Shown here: in pieces, positions 53,020-62,949 of the stretch
Numbering within the stretch: position 1 is the stretch's first letter
How the letters are laid out: the number at the start of each line of letters is the position of its first letter
Assembly: GCA_012845835.1 (NCBI GenBank)
Contig: JABAKD010000021.1
Span: 1,563,185 to 1,627,184 of the forward strand
DNA length: 64,000 nt
Source: Undaria pinnatifida
Taxonomy: Eukaryota > Sar > Phaeophyceae > Laminariales > Alariaceae
Reading direction: 5' to 3'
Notes under the pieces: generated by a model
What the model was told of the DNA's origin: nothing
Seen by the model: the letters and a program-made list of their open reading frames with translations, nothing else
The model's database searches: none
Position numbers and translations under genes: made by a program

Positions 53020-53278
53020 CAGTTCAGAGAGTACCGATTCTACGATCCGCCCCCCCGCAATAACTCAACCGGCGATTCTCGTTAAACGAGCGTATCATGG
53101 ATGCGCGGCACGAGGAAGAGGAGGCGCATTGATGTTATTGTTTGCAACAAGGGCTACCGAACGTTGGCCTCGGGGTCGGAAAAGGCACCGGCGTGGTTCA
53201 GGAGATACGGCCGGGGGAGCTGGGTTCGAAACCGGCGATGTCGCATGAGAAACATTGGGGGGGGGCTACCGTAGAACG
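53020..53278 (+). repeat. CCGGCGATTT repeat family, copy 3
   Basis: CCGATTCTACGATCCGCCCC, GGCGATTCTCGTTAAACGAG, TTCAGGAGATACGGCCGGGG, GAAACCGGCGATGTCGCATG, GGGGGGGGGCTACCGTAGAA. Confidence 0.7.
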
Positions 53279-53692
53279 TACTGTATACCTGGTATGCGCG
53301 TTCACTAACCAGATCGAGACTGCCTTCGGGGTGCTCATTTCACGTTGAGGGCGTCTTTTCGCAGTAAAAGTTGGGGGAAATATCGCGTGCGTGTGGCTAG
53401 CGGTATAAAGTTTGCGCGTGTGCCGGTTTTTCGAGAAGTAAACCGCCACCAACCAACCGCAGACTCGTTTGATATGTTGCGTGGACGAAACGTGTCCAAG
53501 TCCGAGTTTTTTTTACCAATACCCGGTAATGAAAAACTGGGGGACGGGGGAGGGGTATCCCCCCCCCCCATTACCGTAGGTACTCTGCCGCAGAGAGTCT
53601 GTCGTACCGGTTACAGTTCTTTTCCGTGTGCACACTATGCGACAAATTGCGGAGTTCGTCGTGTTGGCATTTCATTTGTACAACCAAGGCAC

Positions 53693-53743
<51 letters not shown>
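53693..53743 (+). repeat. (CTTT)n microsatellite, about 13 units
   Basis: Perfect TTTC/CTTT repeat, followed after 10 bases by a T16 run (53759-53774). Confidence 0.95.
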
Positions 53744-53956
53744 TCCTCACACCGTCTATTTTTTTTTTTTTTTTCAACTTTTTTTGTTGGTTTGCTCGAT
53801 GCGCTTCCCAATTGAGATTGGATTTCTCTCCACCCCACCCGAGCGCGCTACGCAGCTTCTGGTAGCACCGCGCCGAGTCTATCCGACTCATACTCTTCCT
53901 GACAAAACACTCGGCCTTGGGCACGCGGCCGCACTCACGTTCGACGGAAAGCTCAT

Positions 53957-54130
53957 CGACACGTGCTACGATAGTGTAGGGCGACACGCTCCCCCCCCCC
54001 CCCCCCCCCCCCTCAGACTCCGCGCCTAGCCCACGAAGCACCGATTGCGAGAAAGGAACCTGTAACCCTACCCCCGGTGAAAAATCCCATGGCCTAGTTG
54101 TAGTGATGTAATGCAGCAGCAACACTCTCT
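53957..54130. mobile_element. Degraded GTGCTACGATAGAGG-family MITE disrupted by (C)24
   Basis: ACACGTGCTACGATAGTGTA at the left and AAAAATCCCATGGCCTAG near 54080; the left arm is replaced by a C-run (53990-54012). Confidence 0.5.
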
Positions 54131-54410
54131 GAGTACGCCACAACAATGCTAAATTGTGTAGTGGCATCGGGTAGCTCTTTTGTCTGAAATTTCAGATCAC
54201 TTTCAGCAGGATTCTGAAACGTACGCTACATCGTAGAGGTGCGTTATCAACCCTTTTCTGGGGCTCCTGAAATCGAGGAGCTCTGTGTCTCAGACCAGGA
54301 AAGTGGATTATAAGGTGGACCGAAGATGCGATCCGACGAACAAACCTACGACCTTGGCGCTCAAACCAATCGCATCGAAAAATGAAACAATGCCGTAGAT
54401 ACCGACTATT

Positions 54411-54594
54411 GGACACGGGCTACACGATGGAGGTATACCGTTTTTTGGCGAAATGGTTTCGGAATGACGGGGCTCCTCAACGTACTAATACTATAGGCGG
54501 AAATAGCCCATTTTTTTGCACCAAGGTTTTTCGCTGTGTACTGAGGCCATATGGCGTTTCATCCGGTAGCCACAGTTTTGTTTTTTTATTACCT
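54411..54594 (-). mobile_element. Truncated GTGCTACGATAGAGG-family MITE
   Basis: Starts ACACGGGCTACACGATGGAG; ends at TTATTACCTCTGAAG, where a CCGGCGATTT-family repeat begins. Confidence 0.65.
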
Positions 54595-54862
54595 CTGAAG
54601 AACTGATTCTACTACTCTGCCCCCCCGCCCCCCCAAACAACCAGCGATTTTCAATAAATGAACGTTCCGTGGCTGCTCGATACGAGGAAGGATGCTGTGG
54701 ATACCATATCTTCACATAATTTATTGTTCGCGAAAGACTGTCGATCGATGACGTCGGGGTGGAAAAGGGCACAGTACTTCAGGAGATACGGTCGTGGGCT
54801 GGTTTCAAAACCGGCGATTTCGTTCAAGAAACGTTGGGAGGGGCTACCACCGCAGAATGACT
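54595..54862 (+). repeat. CCGGCGATTT repeat family, copy 4
   Basis: CTGATTCTACTACTCTGCCC, AACGTTCCGTGGCTGCTCGA, TCGATGACGTCGGGGTGGAA, TTCAGGAGATACGGTCGTGG, AAAACCGGCGATTTCGTTCA. Confidence 0.7.
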
Positions 54863-54879
54863 CTTCTTATAGTGACAGG

Positions 54880-55092
54880 ACCTCCAACTATTTTTGCCAA
54901 AATGTGGTACACCGTGATGCCTCTACTGTAGCACGCGTCGTTGGGGGCTAAGGAGACCCATCACCCGAGAACTATTTTTGCCAAAATGTGGTACACCGTG
55001 ATGCCTCTACCGTAGCGGTTTAAGGAGACCCATCACCCGAGCTCTATTTTTTCCAAAATGTGGTACACCGTGATGCCTCTATCGTAGCACGC
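54880..55092 (+). repeat. Three tandem copies of a MITE right end
   Basis: TTTTTGCCAAAATGTGGTAC then ACCGTGATGCCTCTACNGTAGC is repeated at 54891-54945, 54968-55018 and 55047-55092 with AAGGAGACCCATCACCCGAG between copies. Confidence 0.65.
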
Positions 55093-55254
55093 GTTTTGAC
55101 CAAAATTGCTGCTCCTACGCCGGGGCAGGACGCACCAGGCACCGGTTTGCCCCGCACGCCGACTATACACGTTCAAAAAACAGGGGATGCGTTGAGTGTG
55201 ACACATTCTGCTATAGCCCCCTCCAAAAAGCAACATTTTTTTTTCTTTCTCTTT

Positions 55255-55462
55255 TTCTTGTCTTCAACGAACGTTTCGTGTCTGCTCGACACAAGGAAGG
55301 ATACGAGTACTTATTGAAGGAAAAGTATCCATATATTCTCTTGCGTCGACAAGGTGGGGTGTAGTCAAGGGACACAGTACTTCAGGAGATACGACCGAGA
55401 GCTGGTTTTGAAACCGGCGATTTCGTTACAGAAACGTTGGGGGGGGCTACCCATCGTAGACC
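55255..55462 (+). repeat. CCGGCGATTT repeat family, copy 5
   Basis: AACGTTTCGTGTCTGCTCGA, TTCAGGAGATACGACCGAGA, GAAACCGGCGATTTCGTTAC, GGGGGGGGCTACCC. Confidence 0.7.
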
Positions 55463-55587
55463 GACGCGTGTGTGTGGGTCGTCCGTTGAACACCGCTTGT
55501 GAGTTTGTGATGTGGTATACAAATATAACCGGGAGATGCTTTGCGTGTGCGTCGTCCGCTGAACAATTGCTTCGTGTTTGCGCATAG

Positions 55588-55677
55588 ATGGAGGAAGTCA
55601 AGGAGGCCCAGAAAGACCGCATCGTGGCGATGCTGCTAAAAGGAAGCATCTACGGATTGCCAGGGTCAGATGGAACG
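55588..55677 (+). CDS. Gene 2 exon: segment before the first visible membrane span
   Basis: The segment follows GTTTGCGCATAG and ends ACG before GTGAGG, phase 0 at both ends, 30 codons: MEEVKEAQKDRIVAMLLKGS then IYGLPGSDGT. It joins in frame to the exon at 56674. An ATG is its first codon, so it could be a translation start or an internal exon of a longer receptor-like protein. A charged amphipathic helix is likely; position before the span suggests a cytoplasmic linker. The acceptor tract is weak. Confidence 0.52.
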
Positions 55678-55800
55678 GTGAGGAACGATGTCGTCCGCCC
55701 CACGATATATGCACTACACTTTTTCCTACGTTTATGCATTTTTTTGTGTTGTGAGCTGCGAATAAACGACGTCCTATGGTTCACGGCATCGACTGGAAAT

Positions 55801-56038
55801 GACGCGTGCCACGATAGAGATGCACTCCTTTTTTTTCTCAAAGGTTCCTCAATTTTGGAGCTCACGACCTCTCCCGAAAGCTGATTTGGAGAAAAACAAA
55901 GCCGGCACAGGATGAAAACTCCCATGGCCTACGTACACAACGGGAATCATGCCAAAATAAAAATCGCGTATTTACGACGATCGTAGTAGTAGGGAAATGA
56001 TTTTCGCCAATAAAAGGTATACCTCTATCGTAGCATGC
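55801..56038 (+). mobile_element. MITE of the GTGCTACGATAGAGG family
   Basis: Starts GACGCGTGCCACGATAGAGA, ends CTCTATCGTAGCATGC. The part before GATTTTCGCC is shortened. It lies in a gene 2 intron. Confidence 0.75.
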
Positions 56039-56673
56039 CTCAAATGTTTACACCAAGACGCTATAAATAGGAGGGCCAAGCATCTACGGCTTCCCAGCAC
56101 CCCAGATAAAAACCGGCCAGACGCGATGTAATCCTTCCCCCGATTTCTTCTTCTTTTTCGCGACCGCTCTTTGCATGAACCCGCTCGCACGGCGGCAAAG
56201 CTTCTGCTGCCAACTATCAAACCTGACGCATACTCTGCCGGAGGGGAACACCTCAGTGTCGAGGAACCCTCGCCGAAAAAGTTGTTTGGAGAAAATCCGA
56301 AACTGCTACTGGTACACCCGAACGGGCGCGTGGCACAATGGAGGTAGCATAGAGGTAGTTTATTTTTCAGTCATCCCACGGAAAAGGGTTTGCAGTTTTA
56401 AAGGCCGAAGCGTCCCAGGGTGATTGAGCTCTCTCCTGCGAGGAACTGCCGCTTACTGAAGTAATTTCACGGGCACATAGTTCGAAGTATTTATTTAGGA
56501 CTAAGGGGCATAAAAGCCGAGGGGTGTGCGAACGAATGCCCTGGGAACACCGTGGCACCAACTAGGTTCTTCAGCATCGACCACACCTATAAGTCATTTA
56601 AGCAAAGAAAAAGGGCAAGTGAAGAAGAACAAACAAATGTGGTCGATGGCTGTGCGCGTGTCTGTTTGTGCAG

Positions 56674-56829
56674 AGATGGGGCAACTTTTGCGAGTGGGCG
56701 AAGAACCAGCACCCCGTCCTGAGCATGTTCATGGCGCACGAGCTCCACCCTTTCAGCAGGTCGGAGCGGTTGAGCGTGATGATGTGCTACCTGTGTTGGG
56801 CGTTCTTCATCACCGTCCTCTTTGAACAG
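56674..56829 (+). CDS. Gene 2 exon: polycystin-like pre-span motif and membrane span
   Basis: TGTCTGTTTGTGCAG acceptor, CAG before GTGCGC donor, phase 0 both ends, 52 codons. It reads RWGNFCEWAKNQHPVLSMFM, AHELHPFSRSERLSVMMCYL, CWAFFITVLFEQ. In polycystin-1-like proteins the stretch after the PLAT domain has an aromatic/charged segment, His-x-x-Leu-Ser, then Phe-Ser/Thr-Arg-x-x-Arg just before a membrane span; the order here (HPVLSMF, then PFSRSERLS, then 18 hydrophobic residues) matches that pattern. Family placement rests on this motif order only, not on a database search. Confidence 0.75.
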
Positions 56830-56889
56830 GTGCGCGCGCGCGGCACGAATAGAGGTAGTACCTAGGGTAGCTAACTCAGAGCCATCACA

Positions 56890-57062
56890 CGGTATGGGGC
56901 TGCCAGCAGATTCTAAGAAACTTCTGAGCTCCTTACGCGAGGAGCTCTTCAATATCTCGACATCATCCATCATCACCCGAAAAATGACTTCGAAGGCGTT
57001 CGTTCGCGCAACCCGGCCAAACGTCTATGCCCTAGTCCTGAAACGAAGTCTATGCTCGTAAA
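56890..57062. repeat. Dispersed repeat shared with 8.9 kb and 61.3 kb
   Basis: CCAGCAGATTCTAAGAAACT, GGAGCTCTTCAATATCTCGA and CGTTCGTTCGCGCAACCCGG. This copy has an uninterrupted AGCTCCTTACGCGAGGAGCT where the 61-kb copy carries a MITE. Confidence 0.6.
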
Positions 57063-57917
57063 ACTGGGAGACTGGCAGGGAGTTCGGCACTTGAGGAGCT
57101 CAACCGTACCATTTTCAGGAGCGTTACCAGGAACGCTACCAGGAACATTACTTAACCCCGACCGTGGGAGGACTCCTATTGGCTAACTGATGCAACTGCA
57201 GAGCTGAGGAGGGGTGGCACATATTGGCTAACTGATACAACTCTACAGAGTGTTATTGTTTTGCAACACTGGGGCGCACGATCAAGGGGTCAACGCTCGT
57301 TTGAAGGTAGTATTAATCAGGGTGTCCTGAGCTGGCTTTTAGCGTTGGTCTCTTTTGAACCCCGACGACGCCCCCGCCCCCCCCTGCCCACCCCCGCCTC
57401 AGGCACGCTAGTGACACTGACCATCATATCGTCTCTCTCGTATATGTGAACGTAAAAAATACCCCCCTTCCACCTCAACTACAACAATATTCAACAACGC
57501 TGTAGACATCATGTCCTTGTACGTACTTATTTGCCTCCGCTGATACCCTAGCCACCGCCTCGACACTGACGGGATCGTTGGTTTACTAGCTTCTGCCGCT
57601 TTGATCGGGGCTCGCTGCTGGTTCTCTCCCGCCATGTAAATCTCGAGCAACGCTCTATTTCTCTCTCTCTCTATCTCGTCAGCTGTTGGCGTTTCGATCT
57701 ACCGGGGCTTATCTCTTGCCTTCGTGTATATCTCGGATCGCCATCCTCTGTCTTCTGAAAGCTAATATCTCGGAGAACTCCTACCTTTATTTCTACTCTA
57801 CCGCTTACATATCTAGAACAAACGTTCCCTTCCTGTTGACGCTTACGTCTGGGACCGCATGTTGCACGCACCGTTGACCCCTTCTCCTGCCGTTTGTGTT
57901 CGTAAAACCACCACCAG

Positions 57918-58040
57918 TCCAACAGCGACAGCGCAGCTATATGCGACCCAGGGTGCCTGAACCAGTACGTGGGCAGGCTGCCGGACGGGCTCGAGGACGA
58001 GGACATCTGTGGCTCCGGCAGCGGTGTGAACGAGGACATG
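57918..58040 (+). CDS. Gene 2 exon: Cys-containing loop between spans
   Basis: Pyrimidine tract (57868-57895) and CCACCACCAG acceptor; ends GACATG before GTACGC; phase 0 both ends, 41 codons. It reads SNSDSAAICDPGCLNQYVGR then LPDGLEDEDICGSGSGVNED, M. Three Cys and many acidic residues suit a short extracytoplasmic loop following the span encoded at 56674. In polycystin-1-like proteins a loop of comparable position separates the two spans next to the PLAT domain. A competing frame of 106 codons is open but continues past the donor and is Arg-rich. Confidence 0.7.
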
Positions 58041-58042
58041 GT

Positions 58043-58310
58043 ACGCGTGTTGCGATAGAGGTACACCTTTTTTTTGCAAAAAAAATCATTTTTCTGAATG
58101 ACGGGGCTTCTTATCCCAATATCGTCGGAATTTTCATCATTTTTTTTTCAATACTTTTCTTTTTGAATATTTTGTATACCTTCGTAGGCCATCGGGTTGT
58201 ACCTTTTTCAGTTTAGTCAAATTCTCTTCGTCGTCGTGGGTGAAGCACAGGGCTCTCTCAAGCCAAGAACCTAGCAGCGAAAAAAACGCCACACCTCTAC
58301 TGGATACAGT
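58043..58310 (-). mobile_element. MITE of the GTGCTACGATAGAGG family, starting at an exon donor
   Basis: ACGCGTGTTGCGATAGAGGT begins 2 bases after the exon end at 58040, so the intron donor GTACGC overlaps the element border. The right end (CACACCTCTACTGGATAC) is diverged. Confidence 0.65.
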
Positions 58311-58319
58311 GGTATTACC

Positions 58320-58950
58320 GTGGTAATGTTAGTAACATGCGTCTGCGTTGTGTGAATGGTCGGTGTCCGGCTTGTCGACGAAAATCACAGCTGGGGACCC
58401 ACCCCCATGACCACTACTAGGCCTTTTGGCCTCGAGCGGAAACAGCGCTAGGCTAATACCTTGGGCTATACCTCACTTACCGAAGCTAGTGAAGGCGAGG
58501 AGGCACCTCCACGTTCATGATGGAAAATTCGGCACTCGCACCAGTGCCTCTGTACGCTGCGGTTCTGAATTTCGCGGAAAAAAATGTTTGAGTGAGATCA
58601 TAACCCAAGCTCTACTGCGACGACTACTGCGACGATGCGTATGGACGCGAAACCGCAAAAGCTCAACAGCTTAAGACAGCCGGGTGGAGGAAGCCGGTAG
58701 CCACATGTGCGATTGGCTCTATTAGCCGACGATACTACGGTCTAGAGTACAATTCAACCGTATGCTTGATCCACATATAGCACGATAGCACGGCGGGTGA
58801 TGCGGGCTAAGAGAGGGGAAGAACATTTTCGCCAAAAAAAATATGTCCTGATCAGCGGAGACCCCCTAACCGAAAAATTGTTCAAGAAACGACATTTTTT
58901 TTTTTCGCAAGATTCGAATTTCTTTTTGTGCACACCTAGGGCGTGGGATT
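58320..58950. other. Gene 2 intron: no exon seen
   Basis: A frame at 58426-58674 (MASSGNSARLIPWAIPHLPK onward) has no matching splice phase. A MITE fragment (GTTTTTGACTGG, AACATTTTCGCC) is at 58800-58900. Confidence 0.35.
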
Positions 58951-58954
58951 GTTC

Positions 58955-59288
58955 ATCGGCTTTTTGACTGGTTATACGATACCCCCCCCCCGAAAAAAAA
59001 AAAATCAAAGAAAAACAGCGATTTTCTGTAACAAACGTTTCATGGCTCTTCGACCCGAAGGAAGGAGGCCGTAATATATATATATAAAAATAAATATATA
59101 TATATAATATACATATATCTCCACACATAATGCTGTTTGCAAAAAGGACCATCGAACGATGACGTCGGGGTGGCAAGAAGCACTGTAGTTAAGGAGATAC
59201 ACGGCCGCCCGGAGCTGAGTTCAAAACCGGCGATTTCGTCAAGAAAATTCGGGCGGGGCCCCCCGGGGGGGGGGGGGGGGCTACCGTA
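58955..59288 (+). repeat. CCGGCGATTT repeat family, copy 6, with TATATA insertion
   Basis: AAACGTTTCATGGCTCTTCG, (TA)n at 59071-59120, GATGACGTCGGGGTGGC, TCAAAACCGGCGATTTCGTC, then CCCCCCGGGGGGGGGGGGGG. Confidence 0.65.
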
Positions 59289-59329
59289 GAACCGCTCTTT
59301 TGCACTTACTTTCTGATATTTCAATATCA

Positions 59330-59485
59330 GTAATGCGATAGAGGCATTAAGGTATAATTTTTTTTTGGCTGAATCGTTTTCTGAATGACGGGGCTCCTTA
59401 AACCAAAATCGTCCGAATTTCAGCATTTTTTTTGCAACAATTTTCGTTGTACTTGTAAGCCTAAGCCATGAGATTTTCTCATCGA
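59330..59485 (-). mobile_element. Left part of a GTGCTACGATAGAGG-family MITE, cut by the next copy
   Basis: CAGTAATGCGATAGAGGCAT to GCCATGAGATTTTCTCATCG; the remaining half is absent where the copy at 59486 begins. Confidence 0.65.
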
Positions 59486-59747
59486 TACGTGCTACGATAG
59501 AGAGGTGCACCACTTTTTTTTTCTGAGGTTTCCTCAAGTTGGGAGCTCAAGACCTCTCCCACAAAACCTAATTTGGAGAAAAACAAATTTTCTACAACTG
59601 ATGAAAAATCCCACCATGGCCTAGGTATACAACGAGAATATTCGTGCAAAACAAAATGGCACATTTGCGACGATTTTAAGTCAAGGATCCCCGTCGTTCA
59701 GAAACCGTTTTCGCCAAAAAAAGGTATACCTCCATCGTAGCCCGCGT
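59486..59747 (+). mobile_element. MITE of the GTGCTACGATAGAGG family, near-consensus copy
   Basis: Starts ATACGTGCTACGATAGAGAG, ends GGTATACCTCCATCGTAGCC then CGCGT. Confidence 0.8.
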
Positions 59748-59884
59748 CCCTTATGCTACCGTAGCACTGCAATTTTGAACCGAAACGGTTTTTGGGAGAG
59801 GCAAAAAAACTCCTTTCTTTGTGATGAGCCCCAGGAGCAACGACTGCACCGTAACGACTACACCGGACTCGCGCTAAGGACCAA

Positions 59885-60139
59885 GGCTACGGTAGGGGGT
59901 ACCCCCGTTTTCACTGGTGTGTTTGAGCCACTCGCACGAGTGACTCTGTACCTCACGTATGAAAATGGTTTAGGCTGTTGTTTTCGAGCAGCTTAGATAA
60001 CCTTTGCATTGCGGATTGATTTCGTCGATATAAAACATGAACAAAACGTAAGATCGCACAATGCCAAAGGGGTTACTCGCGCGAGTGACCCCTAGTCACT
60101 GAAATTCGAGGGCCGAAAAGGGACCCCCCTACCGTAGCC
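59885..60139. mobile_element. MITE with ends GGCTACGGTAGGGGGTACCC, CACTCGCGCGAGTG family
   Basis: 255 bp, full length. Palindromic cores GCCACTCGCACGAGTGACTC (59928) and GTTACTCGCGCGAGTGACCC (60072) lie inside the two ends. Confidence 0.8.
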
Positions 60140-60149
60140 TGGGTCTAAG

Positions 60150-60376
60150 ATACAGGTTCACCCTTTTCTTTTTTCGACGTCCCTCAATCTGGGAGCTTAA
60201 GGCCCTCCCCAAAAACGCAGTTTTTGAGATAAAAATATAACCTGTACAAGGGATGAAAAATGCCACCATGGCAAAAAACAAATTGTTCAATTTCCCGCGA
60301 TTTTGGGGTTAAGGAGCCCCGTCGTTCAGAAACCATATTTTCGCCAAAAAAGGGTATACCTCTATCGTGTAGCACA
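60150..60376 (+). mobile_element. GTGCTACGATAGAGG-family MITE lacking its left end
   Basis: Begins at AGATACAGGTTCACCC directly after the previous element; ends GGTATACCTCTATCGTGTAG then CAC. A further right-end copy (TTCGACGATGTTGTGTTAAG to CTTTGTCGTAACACGCC) follows at 60381-60470. Confidence 0.65.
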
Positions 60377-60489
60377 CCACCTATTTTCGACGATGTTGTG
60401 TTAAGGAGAGCCCTCCCCGTCGTTCAGAAACCATTTCAGACGAAATGTGCTACCTTTGTCGTAACACGCCTCACCGGCAGATTTCTTTA

Positions 60490-60722
60490 ACGACTGCTTC
60501 GTGGCGGCTCGACATCCATCTCCTTTTTTTTTTTTTTTTTTTTTGCAAACGGACTATCGAACTATGACATCCCGGTGCCAACGGGCACCGCATTTCAGGA
60601 GATAGATACAGTCTATACGGCTGGGAGCCGGTTCGGCAAAAGAAGGGGGATTCCGTGAAAGAATATATGGGAGAATGGGGGGATGGGAGGGGTCACCCTA
60701 GAACGGCTTGAAACCGCTCACG
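60490..60722 (+). repeat. CCGGCGATTT repeat family, copy 7 (diverged)
   Basis: CTGCTTCGTGGCGGCTCGAC, a T20 run, CTATCGAACTATGACATC, TTTCAGGAGATAGATACAG; the CCGGCGATTTCG core is altered. Confidence 0.55.
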
Positions 60723-60987
60723 ACGGCGATAGGCGATGCGTCGGAGATCTTTCAGGCGAGGAATCTCAAGCAAAAAAAAAAACGTTGCACCTCCAACCTT
60801 AGCCCGCGAATCATCCCACGGTGTCTACGAAAGGAGGGGTTCCCTTTTTTTTGTGGAGCCGACGCGTTTCTGACCGGTTGAGACCCTCAAGGAGACTATC
60901 TAGCGGGGTTTAGGCTGATACCCTGTTTGAGAGCAATTTCGGTAGGTAGGGGTGCAGCATATTTCTGAGATTTTTCTGAGCTCCTAA

Positions 60988-61252
60988 CACGTGCTACGAT
61001 CGAGGTGCACCACTTTTTTTTTCTGAGATTCCTCAATTTGGGAGCTTAAGACATTTCCCTCCCAAAAAAATGATTTGGAGAAAGATATAATTGCTACATC
61101 GGATGGACAATCCCATGGCCGAGGTACACAGAGAGAATCATGAAAAAAAAATGGCCTGTTATTTTTTTTTTCCGACGATTTTGGGTTAAGAAACCCCGTC
61201 ATTCAGAAAACATTTTCGCCAAAAAAAGGTATACCTCTATGGTAGCATACGT
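60988..61252 (+). mobile_element. GTGCTACGATAGAGG-family MITE inserted in another repeat
   Basis: Starts ACGTGCTACGATCGAGGTGC, ends ATACCTCTATGGTAGCATAC then GT. The flanks (TCTGAGCTCCTAAC before, CGAGGAGCTAGCTC after) join to match 56918-56950, which lacks the insertion. ACG occurs at both borders. Confidence 0.8.
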
Positions 61253-61360
61253 CGAGGAGCTAGCTCAATATCAACACCATCACCCGATGCTACACGACTT
61301 CGAAGGCGTGCGTTTGCGAAACCCGACCAAGCTCCTATGCCTTAGTCCTAAGAATAAGAA
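61253..61360. repeat. Right half of the dispersed repeat of 56.9 kb
   Basis: AACACCATCACCCGATGCTA, GACTTCGAAGGCGTGCGTTT and CTATGCCTTAGTCCTAAGAA match 56960-57055. Confidence 0.6.
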
Positions 61361-61970
61361 ATTGTGCTCTCGTGAAATTGCTTGTCTAAACCGGTGGATA
61401 CTCGCTTGAGGACCTCCCTCGGACAGGTACATTATTGGTTAATCTAACAACCGCAGCCACTACCGTGGGACGAGTCAATTTTATCTCGGATTCTCGTAGC
61501 AGGGAATGCCGGTCTTGGTCAGACTGCGCGAGTGACTGCCTTCTTCGAAGTCATGTTTTGGGTGCAGAGAGCTTGAGCTCTCTATGCTCTAAGACCTCAC
61601 AGACTTCCCCTTCATCACTACTGTGAGATGACTCGTGTGTCGATATTTGGACTGTTTGGAACTCCTTCCGCGGTGTTTGCGACGAACTACTTGGAATTAG
61701 TGAGCCGCACGATTTTCAGTGGTAAACATGACTGCCGCGACAGAGAGACAGCACGATTTTTTCCCAAAAAAAGTTTGTCTATATACGACGAGCCCCCCCT
61801 TGACTCAAAGGTCGTCGCAATGTTTTCCACGTTTCGCAATACATTTCGTTGAATGTCTAGGCCATGGGGTCTGTGATCGCATTTCCTTTTCTTTTTCGAA
61901 AGCTCCGTTTTTTAGGCGGGGCTAGAAAACTCTTCATGCCAAAAATCCTGGACGCAAGTTGGTGCAGCTA
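61361..61970. other. Gene 2 intron: no supported exon
   Basis: A frame beginning MTRVSIFGLFGTPSAVFATN at 61628 reaches a donor-like GGTAAAC at about 61721, but no acceptor or phase match was found. Confidence 0.3.
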
Positions 61971-61974
61971 TGAC

Positions 61975-62400
61975 GCTTGCTACGTTGGAGGTAGCACTTT
62001 TCGCTTTTCGTCTGAGAAACGGTTCTGAAATGACGCGGCCCCTTAACCCAAAAAATCGTCGGAAATGGACCATTTTTTTTTTGCATGATGATTCTCGTTT
62101 CATACCTACGAAGGCCATGGGATTTTCTATCCGAGGTCGCAACAACAGTTTTATTTTTCTCCGATTCAGGGTTTTGGGCAGTGCTTTCTGTTGTTCTATT
62201 TTTTTTGTGAATGACGGGGCTCCTTAACCCAAAATCGTCGCAAGTTCGTTCCTCTTAGGCCAGGGGTTGGTTGGGCCATCCGGTTTGTCCTTTCAGTTCA
62301 CTAAAAATTGTGCTTTCGGATGAGGCGCATACAACCTCATCGAGTGTGGGAAGTCTCAGAAAAAAAAGATGGGTTCATTTCTACAGCAGCTTGTGTGTCG
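61975..62400 (-). mobile_element. Diverged GTGCTACGATAGAGG-family MITE, elongated
   Basis: Starts ACGCTTGCTACGTTGGAGGT, contains the module TGACGGGGCTCCTTAACCCA twice (62031 and 62211), ends GGTTCATTTCTACAGCAGCT. It ends about 55 bases before the gene 2 exon at 62456. Confidence 0.6.
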
Positions 62401-62455
62401 TTCCACTGTGTTGCTCGCTTCTCTTGTTGTCCCGTTCTCTGCCTGTCAACCGAAG

Positions 62456-62547
62456 GTCTCGGTGGAGGACTTCGAAAAGGCTTGCGACAATGTGATGCCG
62501 TGGTACTTTCTGTCGTTCATCATCGCGGCGTTCACCGTCCCTTACAG
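62456..62547 (+). CDS. Gene 2 exon: second visible membrane span
   Basis: A pyrimidine tract (62409-62445) ends at CAACCGAAG, phase 0, matching the exon at 57918; exit is AG before GTACAC, phase 2. It reads VSVEDFEKACDNVMPWYFLS, FIIAAFTVPY plus a split Arg. The polar N-terminal helix followed by about 16 hydrophobic residues and a Pro-Tyr-Arg end fits the second span after the PLAT-adjacent span of polycystin-1-like proteins. The upstream CTACAG at 62387 would also keep phase 0 but falls in a MITE end. Reading through the donor stays open to a stop at 62632, a less likely short ending. Confidence 0.68.
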
Positions 62548-62634
62548 GTACACAGAGTTCATATTCGTCCCGTGTACCATGGATAAACTTTTTTGGCGTA
62601 GCAAGGCCCACGAAAAGCTGTTGACATTGTAACA

Positions 62635-62945
62635 GATGTAACGGCGGCAAATGTCGCCGCCACCGGTGTACCCAATGAGAGTCTACGATACGGCAAAGGC
62701 GTGGCACAGCATAACGCTATGATGCGGTCGCTTACAAGTTCATGATCGCGGTTTTTTTTTTCGGTTCATTTATATTTTCTCCATGGCGTACCACACCGAA
62801 ATTGGCCGTGTTGGGTGAACAGACACCGCAAAAAACACGGTACACAATACCCTCCATCGGTGTGAGAGGCAACCCGCCGTACATGACCTTTCGGTGAACG
62901 CGTCTGTCTCGTGGCAGAGAGGGTAGCTCAATCTTTCTTGAGTTG
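62635..62945. other. Gene 2 intron: nothing recognised
   Basis: No exon signals or shared repeats were seen in this stretch. Confidence 0.4.
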
Positions 62946-62949
62946 CCGC

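Noticed and set aside
57896-58216. 106-codon Arg-rich frame overlapping the gene 2 exon at 57918
   Set aside because: It runs through the donor and into a MITE; the alternative frame ends exactly at the donor in phase and encodes a Cys/acidic loop.
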